Source of the DNA: Auriscalpium vulgare
Lineage: Eukaryota > Basidiomycota > Agaricomycetes > Russulales > Auriscalpiaceae
Assembly (NCBI GenBank): GCA_019915015.1
Contig: JAHBBC010000045.1
Coordinates: forward strand, 62,001-126,000
Reading direction: 5' to 3'
Length of the DNA stretch: 64,000 bases
Under the pieces are notes generated by a model that had not been told where the DNA came from, made no database searches, and saw nothing but the letters and a program-made list of their open reading frames with translations. Every line of letters begins with the position of its first letter. The first letter of the stretch is position 1. Of this stretch, positions 40,293-51,955 are shown in pieces. The translations under genes were made by a program, and so were the position numbers.

Positions 40293-43200
40293 ATGCCGCC
40301 GCCCAGCCCGAGTCATTTACAGACTCCCTCCAGAGCTGCTACTTTGGATTATTCTTTCACTCCCAGGCGTGCTGGAGAAGTGAGAGCACAGTCACGTCAC
40401 TTGCCAGCAGCCCCTCAGTCGGAGGAAGATATTACTCTGGACAATATATCTCGTGCGGAAATTGCGGACAGCATTTATGCCAAATTTCGCACTTCTCCCG
40501 ACGAGTACGAACCATCTCTAGAAGCGCGAGTAGAAGCCTTGATCAGTGTTCCGCTGTCACAACGATACATTCTACGAGATGGACCTCTATTACCCGTAGG
40601 ATCGGAGCAATATTCGTTGAAGTCTCACGCGCTGTGGCCTGCTATTGGAGTAGCCGCAGAACTTCAAGATTTAATTTCGCAACTCTATGCACTCCTGGAT
40701 CCTCCAAGGTCGAGCTTTATCATTGACAATAATAACCATCTAATCGTTGCGCTGCGAGGATCCCGCACATTGAACGAGCTCAACTTAGCTTGGGAAATTC
40801 TTGTACACCGACTCTCCTTAGCGGTCAAACACTTGGAAAAAGCTCGAGAGGAAATAGTAGGTTCGGTCAGGATCGCTTCGCCGGCCACGACAACGCAATC
40901 CGAGACAGTGCGACTCCATGGATTAAGTACTCTTGACGTTCTTAAAGAGTATTTACAACGGCCTGCTCTGAGAGAGCGCATGGACAAGTTCATCATGGAT
41001 TTACTACGAACGAATGCGCAAGCTTTACCCCATGAAGTCTGGCCTCTCCCGGACAATTTCCTGGATGAAGTCATAGCGGCGGAATCGCAGTCGCCTCCAA
41101 GAAATCTAGCGCCCTCTCCTCGACAGGATACTCTTATAACCCCACCTCGTATACGAGACGAGCCCGAGGAAGCCTCGGGACAGGGAAATAAGGGTAAAGG
41201 AAGAGCGGACGAGACTATCATCGGGGAACAGCATACTCGGTACGAAAGCTTCGCAACTGGGGCTTCGAGTCGGCCACGTTCTTCTTTACCCGCGCAATTA
41301 TCTCTACAAAATATGGAGCATCCGCCTTTTCGTAAAGCAGGAGATTTCTTCGAGCGATTCAATAAGCCATCGGCAACGTATGTGTCACAAGTGCTACCAT
41401 ATACGCCAGTACGTACGGCCACTCAGGTTTCTATGGCTAGAGGCGACATCACCCAAGGATTGGGACTTCCCGGGGGTATACCGGGAGCGGACCCGCTTCC
41501 TTCAGAACTTGAAGATGTCGCCGAGCAGACCCAAGTTCAACGGACACCCGAGGCAGATACTTCCTCCAAAGAAGTAGCCACGTACCTCGCTCCATCGATG
41601 TATAATGCGGACGCGGGAAACATCTCGAGTATGCCACACAAGCGCAACCTTTACGCCCAACCTGCGCTCCAGTCAGCGTTCTCTCTAGAGGCCATGGGCG
41701 TAAAAGCGCAGCCTATCTCTCAAGGTCTGCCGGACCGCCAAACGCCCCCGCACATCCGAAGCGCGAACCTGAATAATTTCACGGCCCAATCTACACGCGT
41801 GGAACGCACGGTTAACTTCGAAGAACGTGTACCTTGGGACAAGCGTATAGCTAGAGACAATGGCGATGAATTCCCGACTGGGCCATCCAGTTCGCTACCT
41901 CTCATCAAAGGAGAATGGCCTCGAAATTCGCCGATGAAACCAGATCAACAGAATCTTACTCCGCCATGGGGCAGTAATTTTCCGCTCGCGTCTCGCCGGA
42001 ACACCACGGCAACCGGGTTTCCCTCTAAACCTGACCCGCTTCCTGAAGATTCCTCAGCTAGGTACCCGAACCACGAAGACTCGGCGGAACCAGCTGGCGG
42101 AGGAGGATCGGGAGGTGGACCCCCTGGCGGACCATCAGGATTTCCGGGCGGAGGGCCGCCCGGCGGATATCCTGGAATGCCTGGAGGTGGCGGAGGACCA
42201 CCCGGACCACCTGGAGGAGGGTTACCTGGAAATTTTCCAGGATATCCCGGAGGAATGCCTCCGGGAGGACCCTACGGACCGCCTGGAGGTGGAGGACCAC
42301 CCGGAGGGCCACCCGGTGGAGGCGGAGGGCCGCCTCCAGGGTGGGGTTACCCTTGGCAGTGGTACGGCTATCCCAACGTTCCTCAAGGCAACCTGAACCT
42401 CGGACCGAGGTTAAAGGAAGAACTGAGGCCCGATCACTTGCCCAGCTGGGATGGAAACAAACATACCGCTATCGCCTACTTCGCCGACGTCCAGGAATTA
42501 GCCGTGATGAATGAGTCGCTTCCCGCGGCTATGGGACGCTGGCTATGGACGCAGTTAAAAGACAACTCGCGGGTGAAGCGGTGGTGGATTCAGGCGTCAC
42601 GGCGCATGAAAATCTACATGATGTCCAATCATTTGAATTGGCTGAACGGACTCAAATCCGTATTTCTAGGACGTCAATGGCAGCTGGAACGGAACATGGA
42701 ATTCATGGAGATGTTCTTCCGCCAGAAGGGACATGAGCGCGAAATGCCCGAGGATTATCTTCAGAGGCGCATCATGTACGCTCGCGCTCTACTGAACACG
42801 GATAACGGAGGACCCGAAGAAGCTCAGATCGTCCTTCGCAACGTGCCATCTAGTTGGATGACGACATTGAATGTGCTGTTACCATTAAGCACGGACGATC
42901 TTACTCGAAGGGCTCAGGATAACGCCTTGGCTCTGATTGCAGCTTCACGCAATTCCAGCGATTTAGTATCGAAAGAAGAGATACCACAGTTAGTCCGACA
43001 AGCGATGCGTGAAGAGAATGCCAGGCCCTTCCGTCCTAGAGCATTCCGCGGGCGTAATGATCGAGGACAAGCGTCTGTCCATCTAGCATCCGGGAATGGG
43101 GATGAAGTTGAAGAAACCGATTTCCCGATCGTTAACGAAGATGACGAAGAGATTCTAAGTGCCCCGGATCAGGTTGACCCTGCCGTATCGGCGCAGGTAT

Positions 43201-46055
43201 TCGCTACGCTAGTTAAACGGCAGAGGGCTCCTCCGAAAGGAGGTTATCCTTTTCCTAAAGCTGATGGCACGAAGTCCCTCGTCAAACCACCTCCTTCACC
43301 GTGCAAACTTTGTGGGAGTAAACATCATTGGGACCGAGAATGTCCTCACTGGCCGACTTACGTCAAGAAGAAGGAGGTGAATCTCTTGAGCGCGGGGTTA
43401 GAGTCTGATAGATCTCCGGAGGATGAACTCATGTATAATACTTTGTTCGAAGCGTACTTAATGGAAGCTATTTCTTCCACTTATATCGTGTCTCATGAGA
43501 GCGAATGGTCGGAAGCCGACCGTGAAGCGATAGAGAGTAATTCCATTGATAATGAGCAGGGAATTCCGTCCGCACGAGAAGTGCTGACAGCACGCACTCG
43601 AGGAAGCCTCGAGAAAATCGAGCGGACACCCTCGCCTTCAGTAGAGGAAGTGGAAGACGAGTATTACACTCAATTAAGGCTCCACGGTCGATCAAGTCCA
43701 AGCGACGGCAGTCTCATGGAACGAATTGAGGTGTTACAAGCCGAGACGCCTGAGATGGAGATCATCAAATTAAAGAGGAAGCGCACTTCTATCCCCGGAA
43801 TGTCAGCAGTAGGCGTGTCAGTGGTGTCCATGAGGGGACGAATTATGATCCCCTCTGGACCATTGTACGATTTACGATTAGATTCATGCGCAGACATTTC
43901 TCTTCTCTCCAAATCAACTTATGATCGACTAGTCAATCCGCCAACCCTGAGACAGGGGTTAAAGCTGAAGCTCGTGCAATTGACCGCCAAGGAGGCTTCC
44001 CTGCATGGATACGTGATGTTGCCCATTTTCGTACACACGGTTGATGGAAGAGAACTACAGCTAGAAGTCGAAGCATACGTAGTATCGAACATGTCGGTGC
44101 CTATTCTGCTCGGAGAGGACTTCCATCAAGCTTACGAGTTGGCCGTCGAACGAAACTTGGAATCAGGAACTCGAGTGTATTTTGAAGGACGAAAATACGA
44201 GGTTCTAGCGGAAAGAGTCCAAGAGTCAAATGGGAAAGAAGCTCGGATAGCTAAAAGGGTATTGGGGGCCCCACTAGCACGATTCATTCTCGCTAAGGCT
44301 CATCGTCAGAACAAGGCGAAGCGCAGAGCCTTGAGAAAGGACGCGGAAGGTCCGCGAAACGTGCGGGTGTCCAGTGACATAAAAATTCCCCCACATTCGG
44401 TGAAGCGCGTACCAGTCTCTGCTAGTTTCACGGACGAGCGCACTTGGATGGTGGAGAAATCTATGGTAGCCTCGTCCAAAGCTCCCGTCTTTGTAGTTCC
44501 CAACACTCTTTTGAACCAATCGTCTCCGTACGTTCCCGTAGCGAATACGTCCGCGCATCCTAAGATGCTGCGGAAAGGAGAAGTCGTAGGACGTCTGGTC
44601 GACCCTGCCAAATTCCTAGACGCGCCCGGGAGCGCCGAAAACTACGAAGCCTTAGCAAATCATGCCAGCGTCCTCAAGCAGTTAGTACACGCGAACTTGG
44701 ACCTGCAATCTGAAGTAGGAGATGCAGAAGTCAGGGCTACTCCCGAAAAGCCGACGGAAGCCGTCGAGCTAGAACCTCAGGAAGAGGAGATTTGGGGGCC
44801 CAAAACTGCTGAAGTGCCTGACCCAACCATATGGCCATCCCAGGACATGGAAGAGCTCCTTGACGTAGGGCAGCTTCCCGAGGAGCTGAGAGAACGAGCT
44901 TGGGAAATGCTGAGACGCAGACAACGAGCATTCGGATTTGATGGAAGATTGGGAAAGCATCAATCGCGGGTACATATTCGTACTGAGGACGGACAAGTTC
45001 CTATAGCCGTACCCATGTATGGGAGCTCTCCGGCTAAACGAATAGTGATTGAAGAGCAACTTAATGTGTGGTTTGAGCAAGGAGTCATCGAGCCATCCGT
45101 TAGCCCTTGGAGTGCTCCAGTCGTCATCGTCTACCGAAATAACAAGCCAAGATTCTGCGTAGACTATCGGAAGCTCAACGCAGTTACTGTTCCCGACGAA
45201 TTTCCTATCCCACGCCAGTCTGAAATTCTTTCTTCACTCTCAGGATCGCAAGTCTTGTCTTCTTTGGACGCTTTAGCCGGATTTACTCAGTTAGAAATGG
45301 CCCCGGAGGACGTAGAGAAAACTGCCTTTCGTACTCACAAAGGGCTCTTTCAATTTTTGAGGATGCCCTTCGGGCTACGCAACGGCCCTTCCATCTTCCA
45401 ACGTGTCATGCAAGAGATTTTGTCTCCGTACCTCTGGTTGTTTTGCCTAGTCTATATAGACGACATAGTGGTTTATTCGAGAAGCTACGAAGAACACATC
45501 GAACATCTGGACAAAGTGCTCGGAGCCATCGAGAAATCAGGAATCACGTTATCCCCGAAGAAATGTCATCTTTTCTATAGTTCCATCATTCTACTCGGAC
45601 ACAAAGTCTCTCGGCTGGGTTTGTCGACGCACAAACAAAAGGTGGAAGCCATCTTGAAGATGCCGAGGCCCGTTAAGGTGGCTGAATTACGCACATTCCT
45701 GGGAATGGCCGTGTACTTTTCGGCATTCATACCACACTACGCTACACTCGCAACCCCTCTGTTCTCGCTGACTCGTAAGGGTGCTGCGTGGAATTGGCGT
45801 GCGGAACACGAAAGAGCCTTCGAAGAGATCAAGAAAGCTCTATCGCGTGCTCCAGTACTAGCGCATCCGGAGATGGGGAAGCCCTATCGGTTATATACGG
45901 ATGCTTCCGGAGACGGGCTAGGAGTCACTCTGCAACAAGTGCAAATAATGGCCTTGAAAGATCTGAAAGGAACGAGGACCTATGAACGTGTCCGTCGAGC
46001 ATATGAGTCAGGGAAGCCAGTTCCCAAGCTCACGACCACTTTATCGAGTAAGATC
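40293..46055 (+). CDS. gag-pol: Element F gag-pol, first part: Gag, protease, RT, start of RNase H
   Basis: ATG at 40293, 77 nt after the LTR. Residues 1-590 are low-complexity apart from an early EIADSIYAKFR segment. Residues of about 600-690 are Gly/Pro repeats (GGPPGGPSGFPGG type). A capsid domain (DHLPSWDGNKHTAIAYFADVQEL ... MEMFFRQKGHEREMPEDYL) precedes the CCHC knuckle CKLCGSKHHWDREC at about 1004. The protease site reads LDSCADISLLS (Asp 1197), with Cys for the usual Gly. RT has FCVDYRKLNAVT, SSLDALAGFTQL and YIDD at 1721-1724. RNase H begins with YTDASGDGLG (1870) and is interrupted by G; downstream codons to 46112 belong to G. Gag and pol share one frame with no stop between them. 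Confidence 0.9.
42090..42350 (+). repeat. Gly/Pro-rich coding repeat in element F Gag
   Basis: Imperfect GGA/CCT-type repeats encode a run of about 85 Gly and Pro residues just before the capsid domain. Intrinsically disordered by composition. Confidence 0.85.
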
Positions 46056-46093
46056 ACTTGGTGGGAAATGGCCAGTGCAAGCATGGCAGTACA

Positions 46094-46110
46094 ATTACTC
46101 TTAATCATTT
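46094..46110 (+). repeat. Subterminal inverted repeat of insertion G, left
   Basis: ATTACTCTTAATCATTT, inverted with one mismatch at 51994-52010. A related TTAAGAGTACTCGTAA occurs at about 48412. Confidence 0.5.
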
Positions 46111-46449
46111 AGGGGGCAGGGGGGAGAGGGGCTTGGCCATTAAATATACCCAAGCAAAATTGCTGACAGTCTAGGCTTGGGGATTGTCTCTATCACTGGG
46201 TGGTAGCTCAACATCCTGCATGCTCCGATGCACTAGGTGATCGGAGGTGAGTGTTGCAATGTTGTGACATTGTGATTATTCTTCCGGTAAGAATGCTCCG
46301 GAATGGTGGTCAGAATCCTGAGGCAATAATCGGGACATTGATAAAAATACAAAACAATCGGGATCAGAACGATGCAGTGTGAGTACAAGAACTGAGGTGA
46401 ACAATGGTCAGAGGACAGTGGTGCGACTGCAGAGGAATACAGATGTCAC

Positions 46450-46600
46450 AGTGACTGGAGTGGCATCGTGCATACATTCTGATGACAATCTCAACAGTAA
46501 ACATGTCTGATGGAATTCCGACGCGTTGTGACAGCTGTGGGAGGTGCTGTGCTCGAGGTCACGTGGTGGCAGTTGGAACAACGAGCAAGTGGTCGGATGA
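46450..46600 (+). repeat. Relic of a C/D-type LTR inside insertion G
   Basis: TCTGATGGAATTCCGACGCG onward (from about 46503) follows the C LTR around 30358 (TCTGATGGAAATCTGATGCG) for about 65 bp with many substitutions. An old, decayed copy. Confidence 0.4.
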
Positions 46601-46837
46601 CTGTGTGTGCTGCGTGCGACAGCGTCGCTGGCGCGAGTGTGGTGTTCAAGGTATGATTCCGATTGCGTGACTGCTCTGCAAGACTCCAATCTTGTGAGCG
46701 GTTGGAAGAACTAATCAGGTGGTCGGAGCACTGCTGTGCGATGCTGCGATCTTCAGAATTGTGTGTCTGTCGACTTGATGAAAGTGCGAAAATTCTGTAA
46801 TGATCGCCTCGCAGCATGGAGCGATGTGTATCAGCAC

Positions 46838-47183
46838 CGTCACCGTTGTGCTGACGCGCCACACAACATCAACAATGTGTATCTTGGCTTCCACTATGCC
46901 TATGGAGGCGGTTCCGGGCTCAATCAAGGGCTTGGATGTCATGTATTCCTAAGATGCCCAAGAGTTTATCTGATGCTGTATTTCACGGCAAAAGAGTTGT
47001 ATTTTATTTTCACATGTATGTAATTTCTATCCACAGTAGCACCATAGAATTGCATGTATATGTGAATCAGTCATGATAGTATACATCACTATCTCGATTG
47101 AGCCCAGAACCACCTCCACAGGTGCAGTAGAAGCTGAGATACATGTTGTCAATGTCTCATGGCACGTCAGCACGACAGCAACA
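46838..47183. repeat. Imperfect inverted repeat, two arms of about 88 bp
   Basis: The reverse complement of 46838-46925 matches 47096-47183 at roughly three quarters of positions, both starting GATTGAGCCC. The spacer is about 170 bp. A transcript would form a long hairpin. Confidence 0.6.
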
Positions 47184-47470
47184 ACACGTCACATGTTGTG
47201 GGAAGCAGCGGCGATGTGTAAGCGTTGGAGTCAAGAGCGAAGCCACGGCACCTGGTGGCGCCGCAGCCGACGGGTCGAAGACCTCTGAACTCTTTTTTTC
47301 AGTGATTCTCATCCATTTTGCAAATCACAACAATTGTAGCTTTATATATATATATCTTTTCCCAAAGTACCAAAGAAGGGGAAAGAAATTGATGCAAAGA
47401 GCAAACTGTCTTGTAGGGCAGGAGAAGATAGAAGGTCAACAACTACTGTACATATCCTACAAAGCTAAAT

Positions 47471-47550
47471 GGCCTTGTAGTGTAGTGGTCAATACTATTG
47501 GTTGATATAAAGAACCAAGAGGTTGTAGGTTCAATTCTCCCTCTGTGCGA
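47471..47550 (+). ncRNA. tRNA-like Pol III unit or SINE head (weak)
   Basis: TAGTGTAGTGG resembles an A box and GGTTCAATTCT a B box, about 45 bp apart, and TTTTT follows at 47552. The acceptor ends do not pair and the anticodon loop is too long, so it is not a normal tRNA gene. Confidence 0.25.
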
Positions 47551-47672
47551 CTTTTTAATAATATAATTATTCTGCCCGGGTATTGTAGTAGCCGGGTTTG
47601 TGCACCATGACGCGTTTAAACCTGCACCCAGTTGAAAGTGCCGGTTGATGCGTCATGGTGCGTGTTTGGCCT

Positions 47673-48554
47673 ACCCGTGGGAAGATTTTACCTAAAATGG
47701 AAATCATGCAGTATTTTTTGCTGACTCGAGAACAATTGAAAACATGTTCATATTGTTGCTGGTTAGCTTGCAAAACGCAAAATACTTGCAGACATGAGTG
47801 TCTTTGGAAGTGAGAAGGTGTTGAAAAGCATTGGGCAGGAGCTACTTAGCTAAAAATTGCTCAATTACCGGGTAACCGGGTACTTTATCCCCGGGATTAG
47901 TAAGCAATGACTCATTGACCGGCAAAAATCCCAGTCTGCCTGATTCAACTGCGTCATTTTCCCACGCTTGTTGAGGAATTATATCATTGGCTATTCACAT
48001 GATCAACATCCTCTCAACACTTCTGGTATATATAATGCATGGTAGTTAGCAACTAGAGCCCTCCCAATTGCCAACCTCACCATTGTCACCCCGTGGGAAC
48101 ATGTTACCAAAAAGGGAAGTTAGAAGGCCTTCTCTTCTGACCTGAGAACAATTGGTATCATGTGTATATCAATGCTAATTAGCTTGGAAAATGCAAAATA
48201 CTCGCAGACACGAGTTTCTTTTGCAGTGCAAAGGTGTGTAAATCACAGGGCAGGCAGGAGCTACTTAGCTAAGAATTACAGAATTAGGCAGATGGGACGA
48301 CACAACTTGACTTTAGTCCAAGCTTTGGGACATATCTCCTAGAGCATTCTTTCTAATGCATGCATTTCGCCTGGCTGATGGAGGAAATAAATGATTAGGA
48401 GGAATCATAATTAAGAGTACTCGTAATGGGAACCATGCTAGTGCTATAGTTGAAGTGTGAGGATCCTGCAAGGTGCGGCAGGACCTGCTTAGCTAAGAAT
48501 TACTGAAAAAGGCAGTTGGGACGACGCGACTTGACCGTGGGATCTATTTCCTAA
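47673..48554 (+). repeat. Diverged direct repeats of about 200 bp
   Basis: Units 47673-47868 and 48089-48286 share CCGTGGGAA, GAGAACAATTG, TTAGCTTG, GCAAAATACT, and GCAGGAGCTACTTAGCTAA in order. A shorter unit at 48476-48554 shares TGCTTAGCTAAGAATTAC and the following GGGACGAC block with unit 2. Confidence 0.55.
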
Positions 48555-48567
48555 AGCGACTTATAAT

Positions 48568-48635
48568 AGGGGAGCTCAGAGTAGACCGTTTTCGTTTCCG
48601 TTTCGTTTTCAAACGCCTTTCGTTTTCGATTCGGC
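48568..48635 (+). repeat. Element H left terminal inverted repeat
   Basis: 68 bp, exact inverse of 51888-51955 by eye, rich in CGTTTTCGTTTC-type motifs. Confidence 0.9.
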
Positions 48636-48766
48636 CCGCGGCATAAGTGACCCGATGTGTGACAATCGTGTGACTTTAGGTGACGCTCGCGTTGTGCGGC
48701 GTCTTCGTGTCTCACACACTCATTCCCTCGCGATACCTCCTTAATCTACACTCTCCTACTCTCTTA

Positions 48767-50363
48767 ATGCCCCGGAAACGCGGCCGCTCGGACTCCGACC
48801 AGCCTGAGACAGCTCCGGGCAAGAAATCCCGTGAGGAGAACATCAGCTGGGGCACAAATAAGAAGCCAAATGAGCTGCTCCTGCAGCTCATCACGGAGCT
48901 CGAACAGCCGCAAAATCGCAAGGTTATGTTTGGTAACAAGCGTGGTGAGGTATGCAGGTGGCCCACGCATCATCTGGGCTTTGTTACTGACATCTTTCCA
49001 GAAGAAAAGCGGAGAAAGTAAGGTCGCAGCGGGTCAGCGGCTTGCTCGCATCCTCTGGAAGGATGCTCCGGACTCGGATTTCGTCAGTCTGGGAGCAAAG
49101 GTGCTCGGGAAAATAAATCAGTATGTCCATACCCTTATTGGATGCCTCATACGTGCTCACAGGCTTGTGTAGGCTACGCATCACCTATCACTCCAAGGTT
49201 CGGCGCATTAAGTGCACGGGTGGAGGTGTCCTCACTGGGAATGAGGCCATCGTCGACACAGGTGATGCCGACGATGGTCCAGATGAGTATTTGGTCTGCT
49301 ACATAGGGCCAGATGGCCCATCCGAGGATACCGATGCACGCCACAAGAATATCTGGCGTAAGTTCATTTTGTGATCTCCGATGAGCACGCTGGAGGCTAA
49401 CACATCCTGTGCAGAGGAGATCGAGGCCGAGTTCGCTGTCTTCCCCCGAATTCACGCGATCCTTGCCACCCGCCCAAATGAAAACCCGATCATCATCACG
49501 ACTGGGGTTGGTCCGGACGGTCACCGCACAGTGCACTATCAGCCTCCCGACGACGCGCCACCTGTGCGGCAACCGCGCGAAGAGGACATAGACCCCGTCC
49601 TACGCGTTCACGATGGCCCGGCGCCTCTCGCGCAAGACTCTTCTGCGACCGCACCCGGCCCGGGATCGCCACCGCAGACGCCACACACTCCCAAAGAGAA
49701 CCGCGTGCCGCCCTCGTCGCAAGCAAGTGCGAAGAAGACTCCCGCACACCTGTCGGAAGAGAAGCTGGAGAGCTTGAAGGGTCGCTTCAAGCCCACGTCA
49801 CGCACCGGCATTCAAGACATACTGAAGGAGTCCATCGAGTAAGTAATACTAGTTGTTGGTAATGCACGTGGACTAATTCATGTGGCAGGCGTAGCTTTGC
49901 GGTGTCAAAGGAAGAGAACATCCGCAAAGCTGTCGACAGGCTGCGCGATGACATGAATAGTCTTCGCCAAGACGCTCGCGATCGCCACGACCGCCTCTTT
50001 CGTGAGCTGCAGATTGGCTTGTGGACGAACGATGAGTATCGCCGCAAGTCGGAAGCACTTGACGATGACCTTCAGCTGCAGCTTCAAGATCTCCGTGAAA
50101 ATATATCGCGCCTTCAGAATCCTCCTCTGGTTGTCGCCGCCGCTACGCCCGCTCGTTCCATCTCACGCACGGGCTCTATGTCAACCGCTGCATCGACGCC
50201 TTCATCTCTGCCGCGCGCATCGACACCTCCGGATGATGAGCCCGAGAGCGAGATGACAAGCCAGAGAGAAAATAGTCCTCCCTGGGATGAGAGCCAGTTG
50301 GACAGAGATCTTGGACGAGGATCATCTGTGGTTCCAGACGAGTTGGAGCGAGGCTTAGTCTGA
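48767..50363 (+). CDS. Element H partner protein (461 aa), putative DNA-binding protein of PIF/Harbinger
   Basis: Five exons: 48767-48949, 49002-49120, 49173-49357, 49415-49838, 49889-50363, with GT-AG introns of 50-57 bp and a maintained frame. MPRKRGRSDSD opens a basic N-terminus. An N-terminal helical region (WGTNKKPNELLLQLITELEQPQNRK) is followed by KRGEKKSGESKVAAGQRLARILWKDAP. RLRITYHSKVRRIKCTGGG and EEIEAEFAVFPRIHAILATRPNENP form the middle. The C-terminus is Pro/Ser-rich with a likely coiled coil (EENIRKAVDRLRDDMNSLRQDARDRHDRLFRELQ). PIF/Harbinger elements normally encode a Myb/SANT-like partner needed for transposition. The position and N-terminal helices fit that role, but the Trp pattern is not clear enough for a firm domain call. 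Confidence 0.82.
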
Positions 50364-50478
50364 TCATTTTGCTTTTGTCCTTTCTAACTGCAGCCTCTCA
50401 TTTAATGCTACACAGTCCTTTCTTCTTTCTGATTATATCTCTCTTACTCTTTACAATCTCAGATTTAATCTTGTTCAT
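50364..50478. other. Gap between convergent 3' ends of the element H genes
   Basis: 115 bp, T-rich on the plus strand; probable overlapping 3' UTRs. Confidence 0.5.
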
Positions 50479-51802
50479 TTATACAAGTCCTGCTCGTTGA
50501 GCGGCTACTATTTCTGCCACAAGGCCACGTCTCCTAGCCTCGCAATCATCATCCTCTGTGATATCATCATCTATAGGATCATCTGGCTCCCCCCTATCGT
50601 CCTCTTCCTGAGCACGTGAGTGCCAAGTCGCAAAGCTTGTCCCACTCGCCCATCCTTCGATGTCGAGCACTGCGTTGTGCAAGATGATGCAACATGAAAT
50701 CCACCGACACGCTCGTATATGGTCCCGATTGTAACGGATATTGAGCCGTAAGCCACGAAGGGATTGCCATCGGCCCTTGAGTGCACCCATGGTGTGTTCA
50801 GAGCGAACGCGTAGGCGAGCTACGTGTTTGTCGAATAAGGCATTTGAGCGGTCTAACGACGCTGGTTTCTTGTGAACTGGGATGGTCCGCGAGCTGACAG
50901 GGTACGCAGAGTCACCCCATGCAAACTCGTCACCTCTGAAGAACCAGTCGGTATGCTTGACAGCTGCAGTATGCTCAAATGCAGATGCATCATGAGCAGA
51001 ACCGGTCATGCCAAGCGAATAGTCAACGATTCGTAGATTCGACGGTGTATTGCCAATCTGTGTACAGATATGTCAGTCAGGAGCTATTAGAAGATATCCA
51101 GCATACCTGGACGTTGAACCCATAGTTGCACTTCCTTGTGTAGTACGCGTCACCGTCGAGGCCGGGGCGACTGTACAGGACAACAATTGTCCCGTCGTAC
51201 ATCACCCATCCCTCCCTCCAGGTGGATCCCGTGAAACCAAGCTGCTCATCAATCCACCTTTTCTCGACCTCTTTCTCCTCCTCTGTTAGCGGCCGTACAA
51301 ACATCCCATGCAAGGACATCAGCGCCTCCTGACATCTCTCCGTGTATAGCTCCACAGCGCCCTCTGAACAGCCCGCTGCACGGCTGATATCCTCGAGAGA
51401 TGCGCCATTGCCATAGCGACCCATACGGTACAGGGTCACCGCTAATTGCGTTCGGATATCCTCCTGCGGGGTGTTCGAGTTGTTCTGGAATACGGGATGA
51501 CCCTCGATGAGGCCAAGGATAGTGTCGAAGACGTGGGGAGAGACACGGAGCATGTTGATAAAGCGGTGGTGATGGGCAGGATCCTGTGCATACTCCCATG
51601 CAAGCTGGAGATTGCCGGCTTTAACGACGGGAGGACGGGGGTTGATGTAGCGGGAGGATAGGATGGTGTGAAGGATTGAGCTATCGCGTTGGAGCTGCTC
51701 CATCATAGCTGTGGCTGAAGATGGAGGCATGAGTGCCATCTGGATAGCCATATATGTGATGTATGCGTCGATAATCTCATCGTGGTAGGTAGCACGGGCC
51801 AT
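50479..51802 (-). CDS. Element H transposase, HARBI1/DDE_Tnp_4-like (424 aa)
   Basis: Two exons, 51802-51107 and 51057-50479, with a 49-bp intron. The N-terminal half has a helix-turn-helix-like segment (TLYRMGRYGNGASLEDISRAAGCSEGAVELYTERCQEAL), typical of this family. Catalytic residues: Asp in VMYDGTIVVLY, Asp in FAWGDSAYP, and Glu in RVRSEHTMGALKGRW. The SCCIILHNAVLD motif after the Glu is also characteristic. The C-terminus is acidic (DDRGEPDDPIDDDITEDDD). It cuts at the element ends and inserts at 3-bp sites. All motifs are present, so activity is possible. Confidence 0.92.
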
Positions 51803-51887
51803 GGCTGGTGGAAGAGCTCGAAAGCAATGGCGGCGGTGTCGCGCAGCGGCGTAGATTGAGTGACATTATGTAATATCACGCCGGGGC

Positions 51888-51955
51888 GCCGAATCGAAAA
51901 CGAAAGGCGTTTGAAAACGAAACGGAAACGAAAACGGTCTACTCTGAGCTCCCCT
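51888..51955 (-). repeat. Element H right terminal inverted repeat
   Basis: 68 bp, exact inverse of the left repeat. Confidence 0.9.

Larger units (their letters stand above)
46111..48567. other. AT-rich, gene-free left arm of insertion G
   Basis: No convincing protein-coding gene. It holds a relic related to the C/D LTR (about 46450-46600), an imperfect inverted repeat (46838-46925 against 47096-47183), a TA-rich tract near 47345, a tRNA-like segment (47471-47550), and two diverged copies of a roughly 200-bp repeat with a partial third (47673-48554). Confidence 0.6.
48568..51955. mobile_element. Element H: complete PIF/Harbinger-type DNA transposon
   Basis: 3.39 kb with 68-bp perfect terminal inverted repeats (48568-48635 and 51888-51955, starting AGGGGAGCTCAGAG). 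AAT flanks both ends (48565-48567, 51956-51958), a 3-bp target duplication as expected for the superfamily. It encodes a DDE transposase on the minus strand and a partner protein on the plus strand, in convergent orientation, both spliced and intact. Inserted in G; may still be mobile. Confidence 0.92.

Noticed and set aside
46408..46862. Short open frames in the left arm of G
   Set aside because: They fall on an LTR relic and on the inverted-repeat arms; low-complexity and without motifs.
47471..47550. Functional tRNA gene
   Set aside because: Acceptor ends do not pair and the anticodon arm does not fit; kept only as a weak tRNA-like unit.
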